Assembly: GCF_007827975.1 (NCBI RefSeq)
Contig: NZ_VITT01000010.1
DNA length: 64,000 bases
Source of the DNA: Nitrospirillum viridazoti
Lineage (GTDB): Bacteria > Pseudomonadota > Alphaproteobacteria > Azospirillales > Azospirillaceae
Strand: one strand, 5' to 3'
How positions within the stretch are numbered: position 1 is the first letter of the stretch; the number at the start of each line of letters is the position of its first letter. Below, piece after piece: positions 34,063 to 42,782 of the stretch. The translations under genes were made by a program, and so were the position numbers. Under the pieces are notes generated by a model. That model was not told the DNA's origin. It made no database searches and saw nothing but the letters and a program-made list of their open reading frames with translations.

Positions 34063-37000
34063 ATGAAGTTTGATTTATTGGGGTCTTTCAAGCGGCCGCT
34101 GTCCATGGCGGCGGCCCAGAAAATGGCCCAAGAGATATGGGATGAAAGCGCCCCGATTCGGAGCGCGCTGGACGACAACAGTGCTAGTATTCTTGGTGAT
34201 GTTGAGGCTCGTTGTGGCCTGATGAAGTATTTTATTCAAGATGACCCTATTGGCCGTAGTCTTGAACAATACGGGGAATGGGCGCAGCAAGAGGTAAATC
34301 TTCTGTCCTCTCTTGTGGGTGCGGGCGCCTGTTGTGTTGATGTTGGCGCCAACGTTGGCTACCATAGTAGGTCTCTCGCCCAGGCTATCGGCGCGGGGGG
34401 GCGTGTGATGGCGTTTGAGGCGAATCCCCTGACCGCGGCAGTTCTCAGAATGAACGCGCGGGGCGTGCCTGGACTGGAGGTCTACCCCTTCGCCTTGGCG
34501 GAGTCGGCGCGGAAGGTCCGCCAGCGCATCGTCATGCGTGGCTTGAAAAAATTCAACGGAGGCAGCTTCAGGATAGGGGCGGCGGTCACGCCCGAAGGCG
34601 ACGCGCTGATCGATCAGGAAGCGGACATTTCTCTGATCGCTCTGGATGGGCTCTCGCTTGACCGACTCGATTTAATGAAAATTGACGCCGAAGGTATGGA
34701 AGCGCCGATCATCCTTGGCGCCGTTAATACAATTAACAGGCTGTCTCCATACCTTTATATTGAGTGCAATACTGTAAATGATTTCTTCCAGATTTCTCCG
34801 GCACTGAAGAAGTTGCCAGGGTATCGCTGGACACTTTGCCAATTTAAGCCATTCTCTATGGGGAATTTCAAACGTAACGAAGACGTTCCTTTCAGTTACA
34901 CGACTGAGACGGCTTTGGTGGGGTGTCGCGAGGACCGCTGGCAAGAACTTCAGTCCAAACTTGAGGCTCAGACTATTACCAACGTTCCTGCAGATAACCC
35001 GAGCGCGGTCGCCGCTGGTATTCTAACCGCCCCCCGCTATCATGATAAATCGCCTATCCAGCGGGATCCGGCGAAGCTGATGGCGCGCCTTGAGGAACTG
35101 GAGCGACAGCTGAAGGCGGCGCAAGGCGCGCTGGAGGCTGAGCAGGCGGCGTCGCGAAAGGCGCGTGAGGCGGGGCAGGCCGAGACTGCTCTCCGCAAGG
35201 TCTATGCCGAACGTGTGGAGTATCTGGTCGCGCAGTTGTCCACCCCGGCGGGGCAGATGGCGGCAGCTTCGCTCCTGACGGCTGAGAAGCGTTTGCTGAC
35301 TGACCGAGTGGTCGCCTTGGAGGGTGAGCGGGACACGTTGCGCGATGCGCAGGCGGAGCAGGTGGCGACAGCCTCGCTTCTGACAGCTGAGAAGCGTCTA
35401 CTGACCGACCGGGTGGCCGCCTTGGAGGGTGAGCGGGACACGCTTCGCGATGCGCAGGCGGCTTTGGCCGAGCGTCATGCGGCGCTTGAGCGCGCCTCCC
35501 AGGATATGTCGATCATCCAGCCCCTGTCGGATGCGGTGGCGGGTGCCGAACGAGATGCCGGTCTCGAGTCCGCCGGCCCATCGGACATGACCTCCTTGCC
35601 GACCGCTCTCGAGTCCTTGGCCAGCCGCGTGCAGGCGGTGATGCGCGCGGTCGCCTTGGCGGCCGAAGGGCAGAGCAGCCGGATTGCCGGATTGGAGCGC
35701 GATCTCAGCCGGGATGGGGCGGAGCTGAATGCCGCCCGGATGCTGCTGCAGGATTTGTCGGCGACGATCCCGAGCGTCCAGGATGTTGGCGATGATGGTG
35801 CCGCGGGCGCCGGTGACGCCGAGGAAGGCGCCGCTGGAGCCGGATTCTATTCCCCCCTCCTGAAACAGATCCTGGCGCTCGCGACTGCGGCCCGGGCGGC
35901 CAAGTCGTCGATGCCGGCGACCCCACCCGCTGATGAGGTGATCCACGGCACCGTCGTGGAACAGTCCGAGCAACCGCAGCTCATGGCGCTGGAGGTCATG
36001 AAAGCCTACGGGCAGCTGCAGGAGGGGCGGTACCAGGAGCAGTCGGACCAGTTGGCCCTGCTGGCTGAGGAGCGGGAAGCGCTGCGCGCGGAGTTGCGCC
36101 ATGCGCGGGAGGATCTGGTTCGGCTGACGGCCACCAACACCAGCGCGCTGCTGGCGCTGACCCAGTTCGGCAATCACCACGGCATGGCGGAGGACGGAAG
36201 GGAGGATGACCAGGGCCAGGAATTGGCCCTCCAGGATGTTGCCCTGCCGTCGCCCGAGCGCGTATCCCTGGCGCTGTCCAAAAAGCTGGCCTATTTCATG
36301 GAGTGGGCCGGCCGGCAGGCGGAAGAGAGGGGGGGACTGCCGACGATCGCGGCGGCCAAGTCCTATGCTGTCCTGCAGGAGGGCCGCTATAGCGAATTGG
36401 CGGACCAGTTCTCGCAGATGAGGGAGGATCGCGACTATTGGCGCCATCACGTCGAACAGCTTCAGGCCACGTTGACTGAGGTCGGAGGCTTGGCGTCGAT
36501 CAGTCTGGATGCCTTGACCCAGTTCGAGCAGACGGTTCTCGTGCCTGAGGTCGGGGGGGCTGGCAAAGTTCCGGCGCTGGCCGAACCGGCCCTGATTGAG
36601 GACCGTTCCTCCGCCCAGCGGGCGATGCGCGCCTTGGCCGGCAAGGTCAACGCCCTAATGCTGCAAGCACATCAACTGAAGAAAGCGGAGCCGGAGAACG
36701 AGACGCTCGCCATGTCCCTGGTGGCGTCCAAGTCTTACGCCCTGATGCAGGAAACTCGCTATTCGGAGCTGTTGGACGAATTAGCGTACATCCGTGAACG
36801 GCAGGAGGCCGAGGCCCGGCAAATGAACGACCTGCAGTACACGCTGGTGGAACTGCTTGCGATCAATCGTCTCAACGTTGACGCCATTGCGCGGCTGGGC
36901 GCCATGTTGGGTGTCGACGCGCCCCATGTGAGCTTGGGAGAGGCTCCGGATGCCTCTCAAGGAACCGCCGCGGTGTTGAGGAATTCCATGGCGGTTTTGT

Positions 37001-37167
37001 CCGCGTTCATTCCTCCGATTTCGTTGGCGGCGCAGCAGCTGCAGTCCAAGACTGAAGTCGATGCGCATGTGGATTTTCAGCGCAAGTCAAGAGAGCGGTA
37101 TGCGTTGGCGTGCCAAGTATTTCAAACGATGGATATTTTAGCTGCAGATAAAGGGTTTGGAGGTTGA
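34063..37167 (+). CDS. FkbM methyltransferase with long repetitive coiled-coil C-terminus
   Basis: About 1034 residues. The N-terminal domain, residues 40-290, is an FkbM-type SAM methyltransferase: VDVGANVGYHSRSLAQA near residue 91, VMAFEANPLTAAVLRMN near 113 and LMKIDAEGMEAPIILGA near 203. From about residue 340 the protein is long coiled coil with heptad-like Leu/Glu/Arg-rich sequence, including a 35-residue tandem repeat and a diverged 120-residue repeat present three times. Such chimeras occur in polysaccharide loci; the coiled coil may measure chain length or anchor the enzyme. The start at 34063 (MKFDLLGSF) is preferred over 34051. The next gene begins two bases after its stop. Confidence 0.82.
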   Translation: MKFDLLGSFKRPLSMAAAQKMAQEIWDESAPIRSALDDNSASILGDVEARCGLMKYFIQDDPIGRSLEQYGEWAQQEVNLLSSLVGAGACCVDVGANVGYHSRSLAQAIGAGGRVMAFEANPLTAAVLRMNARGVPGLEVYPFALAESARKVRQRIVMRGLKKFNGGSFRIGAAVTPEGDALIDQEADISLIALDGLSLDRLDLMKIDAEGMEAPIILGAVNTINRLSPYLYIECNTVNDFFQISPALKKLPGYRWTLCQFKPFSMGNFKRNEDVPFSYTTETALVGCREDRWQELQSKLEAQTITNVPADNPSAVAAGILTAPRYHDKSPIQRDPAKLMARLEELERQLKAAQGALEAEQAASRKAREAGQAETALRKVYAERVEYLVAQLSTPAGQMAAASLLTAEKRLLTDRVVALEGERDTLRDAQAEQVATASLLTAEKRLLTDRVAALEGERDTLRDAQAALAERHAALERASQDMSIIQPLSDAVAGAERDAGLESAGPSDMTSLPTALESLASRVQAVMRAVALAAEGQSSRIAGLERDLSRDGAELNAARMLLQDLSATIPSVQDVGDDGAAGAGDAEEGAAGAGFYSPLLKQILALATAARAAKSSMPATPPADEVIHGTVVEQSEQPQLMALEVMKAYGQLQEGRYQEQSDQLALLAEEREALRAELRHAREDLVRLTATNTSALLALTQFGNHHGMAEDGREDDQGQELALQDVALPSPERVSLALSKKLAYFMEWAGRQAEERGGLPTIAAAKSYAVLQEGRYSELADQFSQMREDRDYWRHHVEQLQATLTEVGGLASISLDALTQFEQTVLVPEVGGAGKVPALAEPALIEDRSSAQRAMRALAGKVNALMLQAHQLKKAEPENETLAMSLVASKSYALMQETRYSELLDELAYIRERQEAEARQMNDLQYTLVELLAINRLNVDAIARLGAMLGVDAPHVSLGEAPDASQGTAAVLRNSMAVLSAFIPPISLAAQQLQSKTEVDAHVDFQRKSRERYALACQVFQTMDILAADKGFGG
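35263..35460 (+). repeat. 105-base in-frame tandem repeat (35 codons) in the FkbM coiled coil
   Basis: Two adjacent units of 105 bases begin at 35263 and 35368. Both encode ASLLTAEKRLLTDRV followed by ALEGERDTLRDAQA. They differ by a handful of mostly silent substitutions, so the duplication is recent but already drifting. Confidence 0.85.
36001..36771 (+). repeat. Three diverged ~120-residue repeats in the FkbM coiled coil
   Basis: The landmark K-(A/S)-Y-x-x-(L/M)-Q-E-x-R-Y occurs at 36001, 36358 and 36730, spacings of 357 and 372 bases (119 and 124 codons). Each is followed by a similar acidic/Arg-rich helix and a region ending near L-T-Q-F or an equivalent. DNA identity is low, so these are old protein-level repeats. 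Confidence 0.7.
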
Positions 37168-37169
37168 GC

Positions 37170-39734
37170 ATGCATATTTATCAGCAACTGCCTGACGATT
37201 TTGACTCACTGACTTATCTTCGACTCAATCCCGATGTCGTTGGGCAGAATCCTTCAATACACTATATCCAGCACGGGAGAGCGGAGGGGCGTGTCTATAT
37301 CGATGAACTGGACCGCGAGTCTTCCGTAATTTCGCAAATTCGGAAAGTATTTTCCTCAGCTGACTATTTGTTGACAAATAGTGATGTGAATGGCGCTAGC
37401 ATTGATGCCTGGGTGCATTTTGTTTCTATGGGGGTATTTGAAAAAAGGGCATTCAGCCCCTATTTCGACCCAATTTTTTATCTGGAAAATTACAAGGATG
37501 TCGCCAGCGCCGGCGTCAATCCCTACGTACATTATTTCACAGCCGGCATGGCTGAGGACCGTACGCCGTCTCCGCTGTTCTCGCCGCAATGGTACCGTGA
37601 CACCTATCTGCGCGATGAGCCGGAATGGCACGCCAAGCCCCTGTTGCACTTCCTGAGCATTGGCCGCGCCGCGGGATACCGGCCTTTCCCCTCGCTCGCG
37701 TCGGTGTTGACGGCGAAGGGCGGATCGGTGGCGCTGCCCCCGAAGATGCCACGGCGCAGCGGACGCCCGAATGTCGCGGTCGTCATACCAATTTATCGTG
37801 GGTATGAGGAAACCAAGGCTTGCATCGAGGCGGCGCTGGCGGCCCGCAACACCGTGCCGTGCACCTTGATCCTTGTCGATGACCGGGGGGGGGATGAGCG
37901 CATCACCGCCTATCTGCAGACCATACAATCCCTGCCCAATGTCGTTCTGCTGACCAATCCACGGAACTGGGGTTTCGTACGCTCGGTCAACTTGGGCATG
38001 GCGGTTTCCGATCCCTACGATGTGGTGCTGCTGAACAGCGACGCCGTGGTGGGTGATGGTTGGCTGGATCAACTGCAGGGGGTGGCCTACAGCCGGGAAA
38101 CGATCGGCTTGGTACATCCGCTATCCAACAACGCCTCGGTCTTTTCGCTGCAGTGCTGGTCTGATGAGATGGCGGCCGTTCCGCTTTCGGAAAAGGCGGC
38201 CAAGGTGACGGCCGTCAACCAAGCGCTGATGACGGAATTCGCCGGGCAATCCCTGCCGGCGCCAACGGGACATGGCTTCTGCCTGTACATCAAGCGTTCA
38301 GTGCTGGCGAAGGTCGGCCTGTTCGATGAGCGTGCATTCGGCAAGGGCTATGGCGAGGAAGTCGACTTTTCGTGCCGGGCGCAGATTGCCGGCTGGGATT
38401 CGGTCGTGGCCCTCGATACCTACGTCTATCATGAGGGCAGTGTCAGCTTCGGTGACTCGGCGGAACTGCGCAAACTGACGGCATCCGGCATCATCAATAG
38501 CCGCTATCCAACCTTCCACAACAATGTCTTGCGTTTCATCGAAGAGCGCATGATCGAATCCCTGGACTTCACGCTTCAGGTCCGGTCCGGCACGGTGGGG
38601 CACAGCGGTACCACCCTTTTCGTCACGCACCAGCGGGGCGGTGGGATTCGGCGTTTCGTCAACGAACGGCTGGAGCTTCTGCTGGCGAACGGTGGACGGG
38701 CACTGGTGCTCAGTCCGCGCGTCGAGGGCTCCGGTGTCCTGGATCTCCGCATCCTGACCCATGACAAGGATGTGTCCTACACAATACCGGGCTGCGGGAC
38801 AGTGGAGGATGGGGAGTTCCTGGCCCATCTCGCGGCCCTTGCCAATGTGACGGCCGTGGAGATCCACAGTCTGGTGGGGTTCACGCCCGAGATGTGGCGC
38901 TTGCTGTCCGGCGGCCTTGATTTGCCGTCGGCCGACTTCTACGTCCATGACTATCATACACTGTGCCCACGCATTAATCTCTTCAGCCAGGGGCGTTTTT
39001 GTAACGTGCCCGGCACCGATACCTGCAACACCTGCCTGTCCGTCCGTCCGATGGCGCCCACCTATGGCTTGCCGGCGGAGCTTTGGCGGCAACAGGGGCA
39101 TGATCTGCTCGCGCATGCCCGGGTGGTGATTGCGCCCAGTGTCGATGCCCAGCGGCGCCTGCAGCAGATTTATCCCGACGTCACGGTCACCATGCGTGGC
39201 CATGAGGAGAACCTCGCCCTGGCGCGCCGCCGGCAGATCGTGCGCACACGCCAGCTGAACGAACACGCTCCGCTGGTGGTCGGCGTCATTGGTGGCATCA
39301 GCCGGGAAAAGGGTGCGAACCTGTTGGACGAAATTTCCTTGCTGATTGAGCAGAGGGGCCTGCCGATCAAACTGGTGGTAATTGGCTATACATCGAACCG
39401 AAATCTGGCGAAGCGTTGCACCGTCACAGGCCATTATGAAGAAGATACGCTTCAGCAACTGATCAACGAGCAGGGGATCGGGCTGGCATTGTTCCCGGCA
39501 CTCTGGCCCGAAACCTATTCCTATACGCTGAGCGCGGCGCTGGACGCGCAGCTTCCCATCCTCGCGACGGACCTGGGGGCCTTCGCCGAGCGCTTGGCGG
39601 AGCGCCCTTATTCCTGGATCATCTCGGCTGATGCCAGCGCTGATCAGTTCGTGGCCGCCATGCTGGCCATTCGTGATCTCGCGATGGGGAACGGCAACGC
39701 TTCGGCGGAGCACAACTTCGCCCTCATCGGCTAA
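37170..39734 (+). CDS. Bifunctional GT2/GT4-type glycosyltransferase with N-terminal repeats
   Basis: About 854 residues in three parts. Residues 1-190 contain four repeats of the type Y-L-x-x-N-x-D-V...H-Y...G, as in YLRLNPDVVG and YLENYKDVASAG, known from exopolysaccharide proteins. Residues 205-470 are a GT2 domain: VAVVIPIYRGYEETKACIEA, LVDDRGGDERI, and LLNSDAVVGDGWLD with the DxD-type site, plus EEVDFSCRAQIAGWD. Residues 490-850 form a GT-B fold (GT4-like) with VGVIGGISREKGANLLDEIS and LFPALWPETYSYTLSAAL, where the Glu of the last motif binds the donor. It probably adds two sugars during polymer assembly. Start at 37170 after GGAGG. Confidence 0.82.
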   Translation: MHIYQQLPDDFDSLTYLRLNPDVVGQNPSIHYIQHGRAEGRVYIDELDRESSVISQIRKVFSSADYLLTNSDVNGASIDAWVHFVSMGVFEKRAFSPYFDPIFYLENYKDVASAGVNPYVHYFTAGMAEDRTPSPLFSPQWYRDTYLRDEPEWHAKPLLHFLSIGRAAGYRPFPSLASVLTAKGGSVALPPKMPRRSGRPNVAVVIPIYRGYEETKACIEAALAARNTVPCTLILVDDRGGDERITAYLQTIQSLPNVVLLTNPRNWGFVRSVNLGMAVSDPYDVVLLNSDAVVGDGWLDQLQGVAYSRETIGLVHPLSNNASVFSLQCWSDEMAAVPLSEKAAKVTAVNQALMTEFAGQSLPAPTGHGFCLYIKRSVLAKVGLFDERAFGKGYGEEVDFSCRAQIAGWDSVVALDTYVYHEGSVSFGDSAELRKLTASGIINSRYPTFHNNVLRFIEERMIESLDFTLQVRSGTVGHSGTTLFVTHQRGGGIRRFVNERLELLLANGGRALVLSPRVEGSGVLDLRILTHDKDVSYTIPGCGTVEDGEFLAHLAALANVTAVEIHSLVGFTPEMWRLLSGGLDLPSADFYVHDYHTLCPRINLFSQGRFCNVPGTDTCNTCLSVRPMAPTYGLPAELWRQQGHDLLAHARVVIAPSVDAQRRLQQIYPDVTVTMRGHEENLALARRRQIVRTRQLNEHAPLVVGVIGGISREKGANLLDEISLLIEQRGLPIKLVVIGYTSNRNLAKRCTVTGHYEEDTLQQLINEQGIGLALFPALWPETYSYTLSAALDAQLPILATDLGAFAERLAERPYSWIISADASADQFVAAMLAIRDLAMGNGNASAEHNFALIG

Positions 39735-39746
39735 GAGGAGTGGCAT

Positions 39747-39785
39747 ATGCGATTGGTCGTGGACGCGAAGAACGGTGTTTCTTAA
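39747..39785 (+). CDS. 12-codon upstream ORF overlapping the next start
   Basis: ATG 39747, preceded by AGAGGAG at good spacing, opens a 12-codon frame reading MRLVVDAKNGVS whose TAA shares one base with the ATG of the GT4 gene (TAATG). The peptide looks like the typical first strand of a glycosyltransferase. It may be a translational-coupling leader or the frameshifted original N-terminus. Confidence 0.4.
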   Translation: MRLVVDAKNGVS

Positions 39786-41461
39786 TGGTTGATAAAGCCG
39801 CAAATGAAGGCGGAGCAAAAGTTGTCGCCGTTCATATTGAATCCATTCAGGGCTTGTCCTGTTACGGATGGATTGGGTTGGATGGCACCACGTTTGCGGA
39901 TAGCTATGCATTAACCATACTCCGTGGCGACGAGGTCCTTGGTCAGGGGTGGGCGCGAGGGCGACGCGCCGATGTCGAGCGCGCGCGCGGTTGCGGATGG
40001 GGATTGGCGTTCCAGGTGCCGCTGGACAGCCGCATCCTGGATTACCTGGACCAGCCTCTGGACCTGGAGGTCAAGGGCGCCGGGTCTATTCAGGTGGTGC
40101 TGGCGCTTTCTCCGTTCGCCCTCGGTCATATGCAGGCAGCACGTGAGTTGGATTACTGGAATCCCGCCGTGGCTGCGCCCACCGCGCTAGGGACGCCACG
40201 TAACGCCGACGATGTCGCGAACCGGACCATACTTTACGTTATCCATGATGCGGAGGGGGGGGCCGTCGCCACCAGCCGAGATTTAGCCCTGATGGTCGCG
40301 CGCCGGGCCCGCGTCTTCATGCTGCGCTGTGGCCGGACGCAGTGGCGGCTGGAAACGGCCGTCATTGACAGGGGCGATGACGGCGTTGCCGTTCCCCGGC
40401 TGGATGAGGTCGAGACGATCGTGTTTGAGCAGCCCTGGGCTCAGCACCTTCTGCCTGACGAGGCGCGGGTGGCGGCGCTGCAACGGATTGTCCAGACCCT
40501 GCGGCCGGATGTGGCTCATGTCCGATCGGTCATTTATTTTTCGCCGGAACTGCTGGTGCATTTGCGCCCCTTCGTGCCGCGGTTGATCTTCTCCGCGCAC
40601 GATTTCGTCGCCATTTGTCTCAATGGGTTCCTGTTCAATGGCGATAACAAGTTCTGCGGCGGTGACTGCGGTAGCGGGGCCAAGCGGTGCCTGCCTGCGG
40701 ACTTAGATGACTCGGCGCCTCCCTTGCGGGGGAAGTCGGTGTATCTTTGGCGCGCCCGCTGCCTCGCCGCGTTGGACTATGTGGATGCCGTGGTGGTGAC
40801 GTCACAGACCACGATTGACGTCTTCCTTCCCTATGTGTCGACCGAAATCCTGGCTAAGTTCCATATCATCGAGCATGGCCGAGGTGCCGCCGACTGGCCC
40901 GGCAAGGGGACAGCGAGGCCCCCCGCCCCGCTGGCGGCCGGTGCGCCGTTCCGCATTGTGCTGGTCGGTGCCATCAACGAGGCCAAAGGTGCTCTGTTGG
41001 TGCAAGGCTTGGCCAAGGCTGTCGCCGATGGGGGGCTAGATGCGGAAATCCATGTCGTTGGGTATATGAGCCTGCTTATAAACCAGTCGCGCAGCGTGGT
41101 TTATGGCCCCTATTCTCGTGGCCGTCTGTTGTCGATCCTGGATCAGATCGCCCCCACGGTGGGACTGGTTCCGGTGCAGTGGCCGGAGACTTATTCCCAT
41201 GTCGTCACCGAGCTGGCTATGTCGAACATTCCCTTGATCGCATCGAATTTCGGCGCGGTTGGGGAACGGGTGCATGCCCATAATTTAGGATGGGTGCTGC
41301 CGGACATGACGGTTGAATCCATTATCGACCTGGTGAAGCGCCTGAAGGCCGCTCCAGAAGAACTGGAGGGGCGTCGGCAGGCGGTTCGACGCTATCGTTG
41401 CCGCACGGAAGAGGGAATGGCTGAGGACTACATCCGTTTGTACAATCCCATAGCCAGCTAA
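39785..41461 (+). CDS. GT4 family glycosyltransferase
   Basis: About 558 residues. The first 140 residues are a region I do not recognise (VESIQGLSCYGW-like beta strands). The rest is a GT-B glycosyltransferase: LIFSAHDFVAICLNG near residue 275, a Cys-rich insertion FCGGDCGSGAKRC near 297, RIVLVGAINEAKGALLVQGL near 393 and GLVPVQWPETYSHVVTELAM near 460 with the donor-binding Glu. It follows the GT2/GT4 protein, with which it shares the final motif pattern. Start uncertain: ATG 39785 lies at the end of a 12-codon ORF; a GTG at 39740 is also in frame but sits too close to the ribosome site. Confidence 0.78.
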   Translation: MVDKAANEGGAKVVAVHIESIQGLSCYGWIGLDGTTFADSYALTILRGDEVLGQGWARGRRADVERARGCGWGLAFQVPLDSRILDYLDQPLDLEVKGAGSIQVVLALSPFALGHMQAARELDYWNPAVAAPTALGTPRNADDVANRTILYVIHDAEGGAVATSRDLALMVARRARVFMLRCGRTQWRLETAVIDRGDDGVAVPRLDEVETIVFEQPWAQHLLPDEARVAALQRIVQTLRPDVAHVRSVIYFSPELLVHLRPFVPRLIFSAHDFVAICLNGFLFNGDNKFCGGDCGSGAKRCLPADLDDSAPPLRGKSVYLWRARCLAALDYVDAVVVTSQTTIDVFLPYVSTEILAKFHIIEHGRGAADWPGKGTARPPAPLAAGAPFRIVLVGAINEAKGALLVQGLAKAVADGGLDAEIHVVGYMSLLINQSRSVVYGPYSRGRLLSILDQIAPTVGLVPVQWPETYSHVVTELAMSNIPLIASNFGAVGERVHAHNLGWVLPDMTVESIIDLVKRLKAAPEELEGRRQAVRRYRCRTEEGMAEDYIRLYNPIAS

Positions 41462-41620
41462 CTAGTGGGGTATGTGATTATTTTTCATTCTGTGGATAGT
41501 TTAACCACAGTAGTGAGAATAAATTGAAGATCTCTGTTTGCCTTTGTCTGGCGGCAGTTCATGGTTGATAAGGGGGTTGGCATCTTATAAATTTGAAAAA
41601 ATTTTGGGCGGAGGATGTAG

Positions 41621-42544
41621 GTGAGCAACTATTTCAGCCAATTTGGTGGGCTATGGGTTGATCAACGGGATCAGCTGGCGGTTGCGCAGGGCCTCGCCGC
41701 ACTCGCCAACCCCATCGACAGGCAGCGGGTGGAGCATTTCATCCGTTATGGATACGTCGTCATCGAAAATGCCGTGCCGCATGCCGTCATCGATGCTTAT
41801 TTGGCGGAATATGACCGGGCGTCGCAGACGGGGGAACTGATGATGGAGGTCCCCTTCCATGGACGGCGGACCTACGACGCGACTGTTCGGGCCAAGCCCG
41901 GGGTCAAGGTTCTCGACACGGGCATGGTGCTGCCGTCCGGGCATGACCTGTGTTTCGCGCCGGCGGTCGCCCAATTCCTGAAATTGCTTTTCAAGGAACC
42001 CGCCCTGGCTTTCCAGACCCTGCATTTTGAGATGGGCTCCACCCAGGCCATCCACCAGGACACAGCCTACGTGGTGGTGGACAAGTCGCCGCTGCACCTC
42101 GTCGCCACGTGGCTGGCGCTGGAAGACATCGCGTCGGGCAGTGGTGAGCTCGTCTATTACGCCGGCGGGCATCGGCTGCCGGAAACGGTTTATGCCGACG
42201 GCCGCAAGCACTGGAATCATGAGAAGGACGGCAACCCGCCGCACGACGCCCACCTCGCCAACCTGCGCCAATGGGCGCAGGAGCGGGGTTTGCCCATGCA
42301 GCAGTTCCTGCCCAAGAAGGGTGACGTGCTGTTCTGGCACGCGGATCTGCCCCATGGCGGCAACCAGATCACGGTGCCCGGCCGCACCCGCAAGTCCCTG
42401 GTGACTCACTACTGCCCGGTCAGCCTGCGACCGTATTATTCCAATTTCATCGCGGAGAACCGGCGCCACGTGACGCCCTCCGTCAACGGTAATGGCTATA
42501 TGTCCTTGTACTACCAGCCGGAACGGCTGATTGGCGGGATTTGA
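41621..42544 (+). CDS. Phytanoyl-CoA dioxygenase (PhyH) family protein
   Basis: A 307-residue Fe(II)/2-oxoglutarate oxygenase. The metal-binding HxD is seen as IHQDTAYVVVD near residue 145 and the distal His in HADLPHGGNQ near 246, followed by the 2-oxoglutarate-binding Arg in GRTRKSLVTHY near 258. It starts with GTG at 41621 and a GGAGG ribosome site; a 159-base AT-rich gap before it probably holds its own promoter. In this context it may hydroxylate a lipid or sugar precursor of the polymer; the substrate is unknown. An IS701-type element begins 240 bases downstream. Confidence 0.85.
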   Translation: MSNYFSQFGGLWVDQRDQLAVAQGLAALANPIDRQRVEHFIRYGYVVIENAVPHAVIDAYLAEYDRASQTGELMMEVPFHGRRTYDATVRAKPGVKVLDTGMVLPSGHDLCFAPAVAQFLKLLFKEPALAFQTLHFEMGSTQAIHQDTAYVVVDKSPLHLVATWLALEDIASGSGELVYYAGGHRLPETVYADGRKHWNHEKDGNPPHDAHLANLRQWAQERGLPMQQFLPKKGDVLFWHADLPHGGNQITVPGRTRKSLVTHYCPVSLRPYYSNFIAENRRHVTPSVNGNGYMSLYYQPERLIGGI

Positions 42545-42782
42545 GGATTACTCGCTGCGGGTAGCTGAGTAACGTGGCGTGTCGGGGGGAATTTTATTAG
42601 CAGTCCATCCCCGAGATCCCATTGCTTTATCTTCGGTGATGTGACCGCAACAGCCATCGGATGACCCGATTGCGCAGCTGCGCTTGGCGGGGTATTGCCC
42701 CGAGGTCCATACATCTTGGACAGGACCGTGAGGACGTTCACGCTGCCCGTGGCCGCGATGGCCGGGCGGTTCCTTGGAACAT

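Noticed and set aside
42545..42782. Possible gene remnant on the minus strand between PhyH and IS701
   Set aside because: The frame contains plausible-looking stretches but I recognise no family, and the only continuous frame runs into both neighbours.
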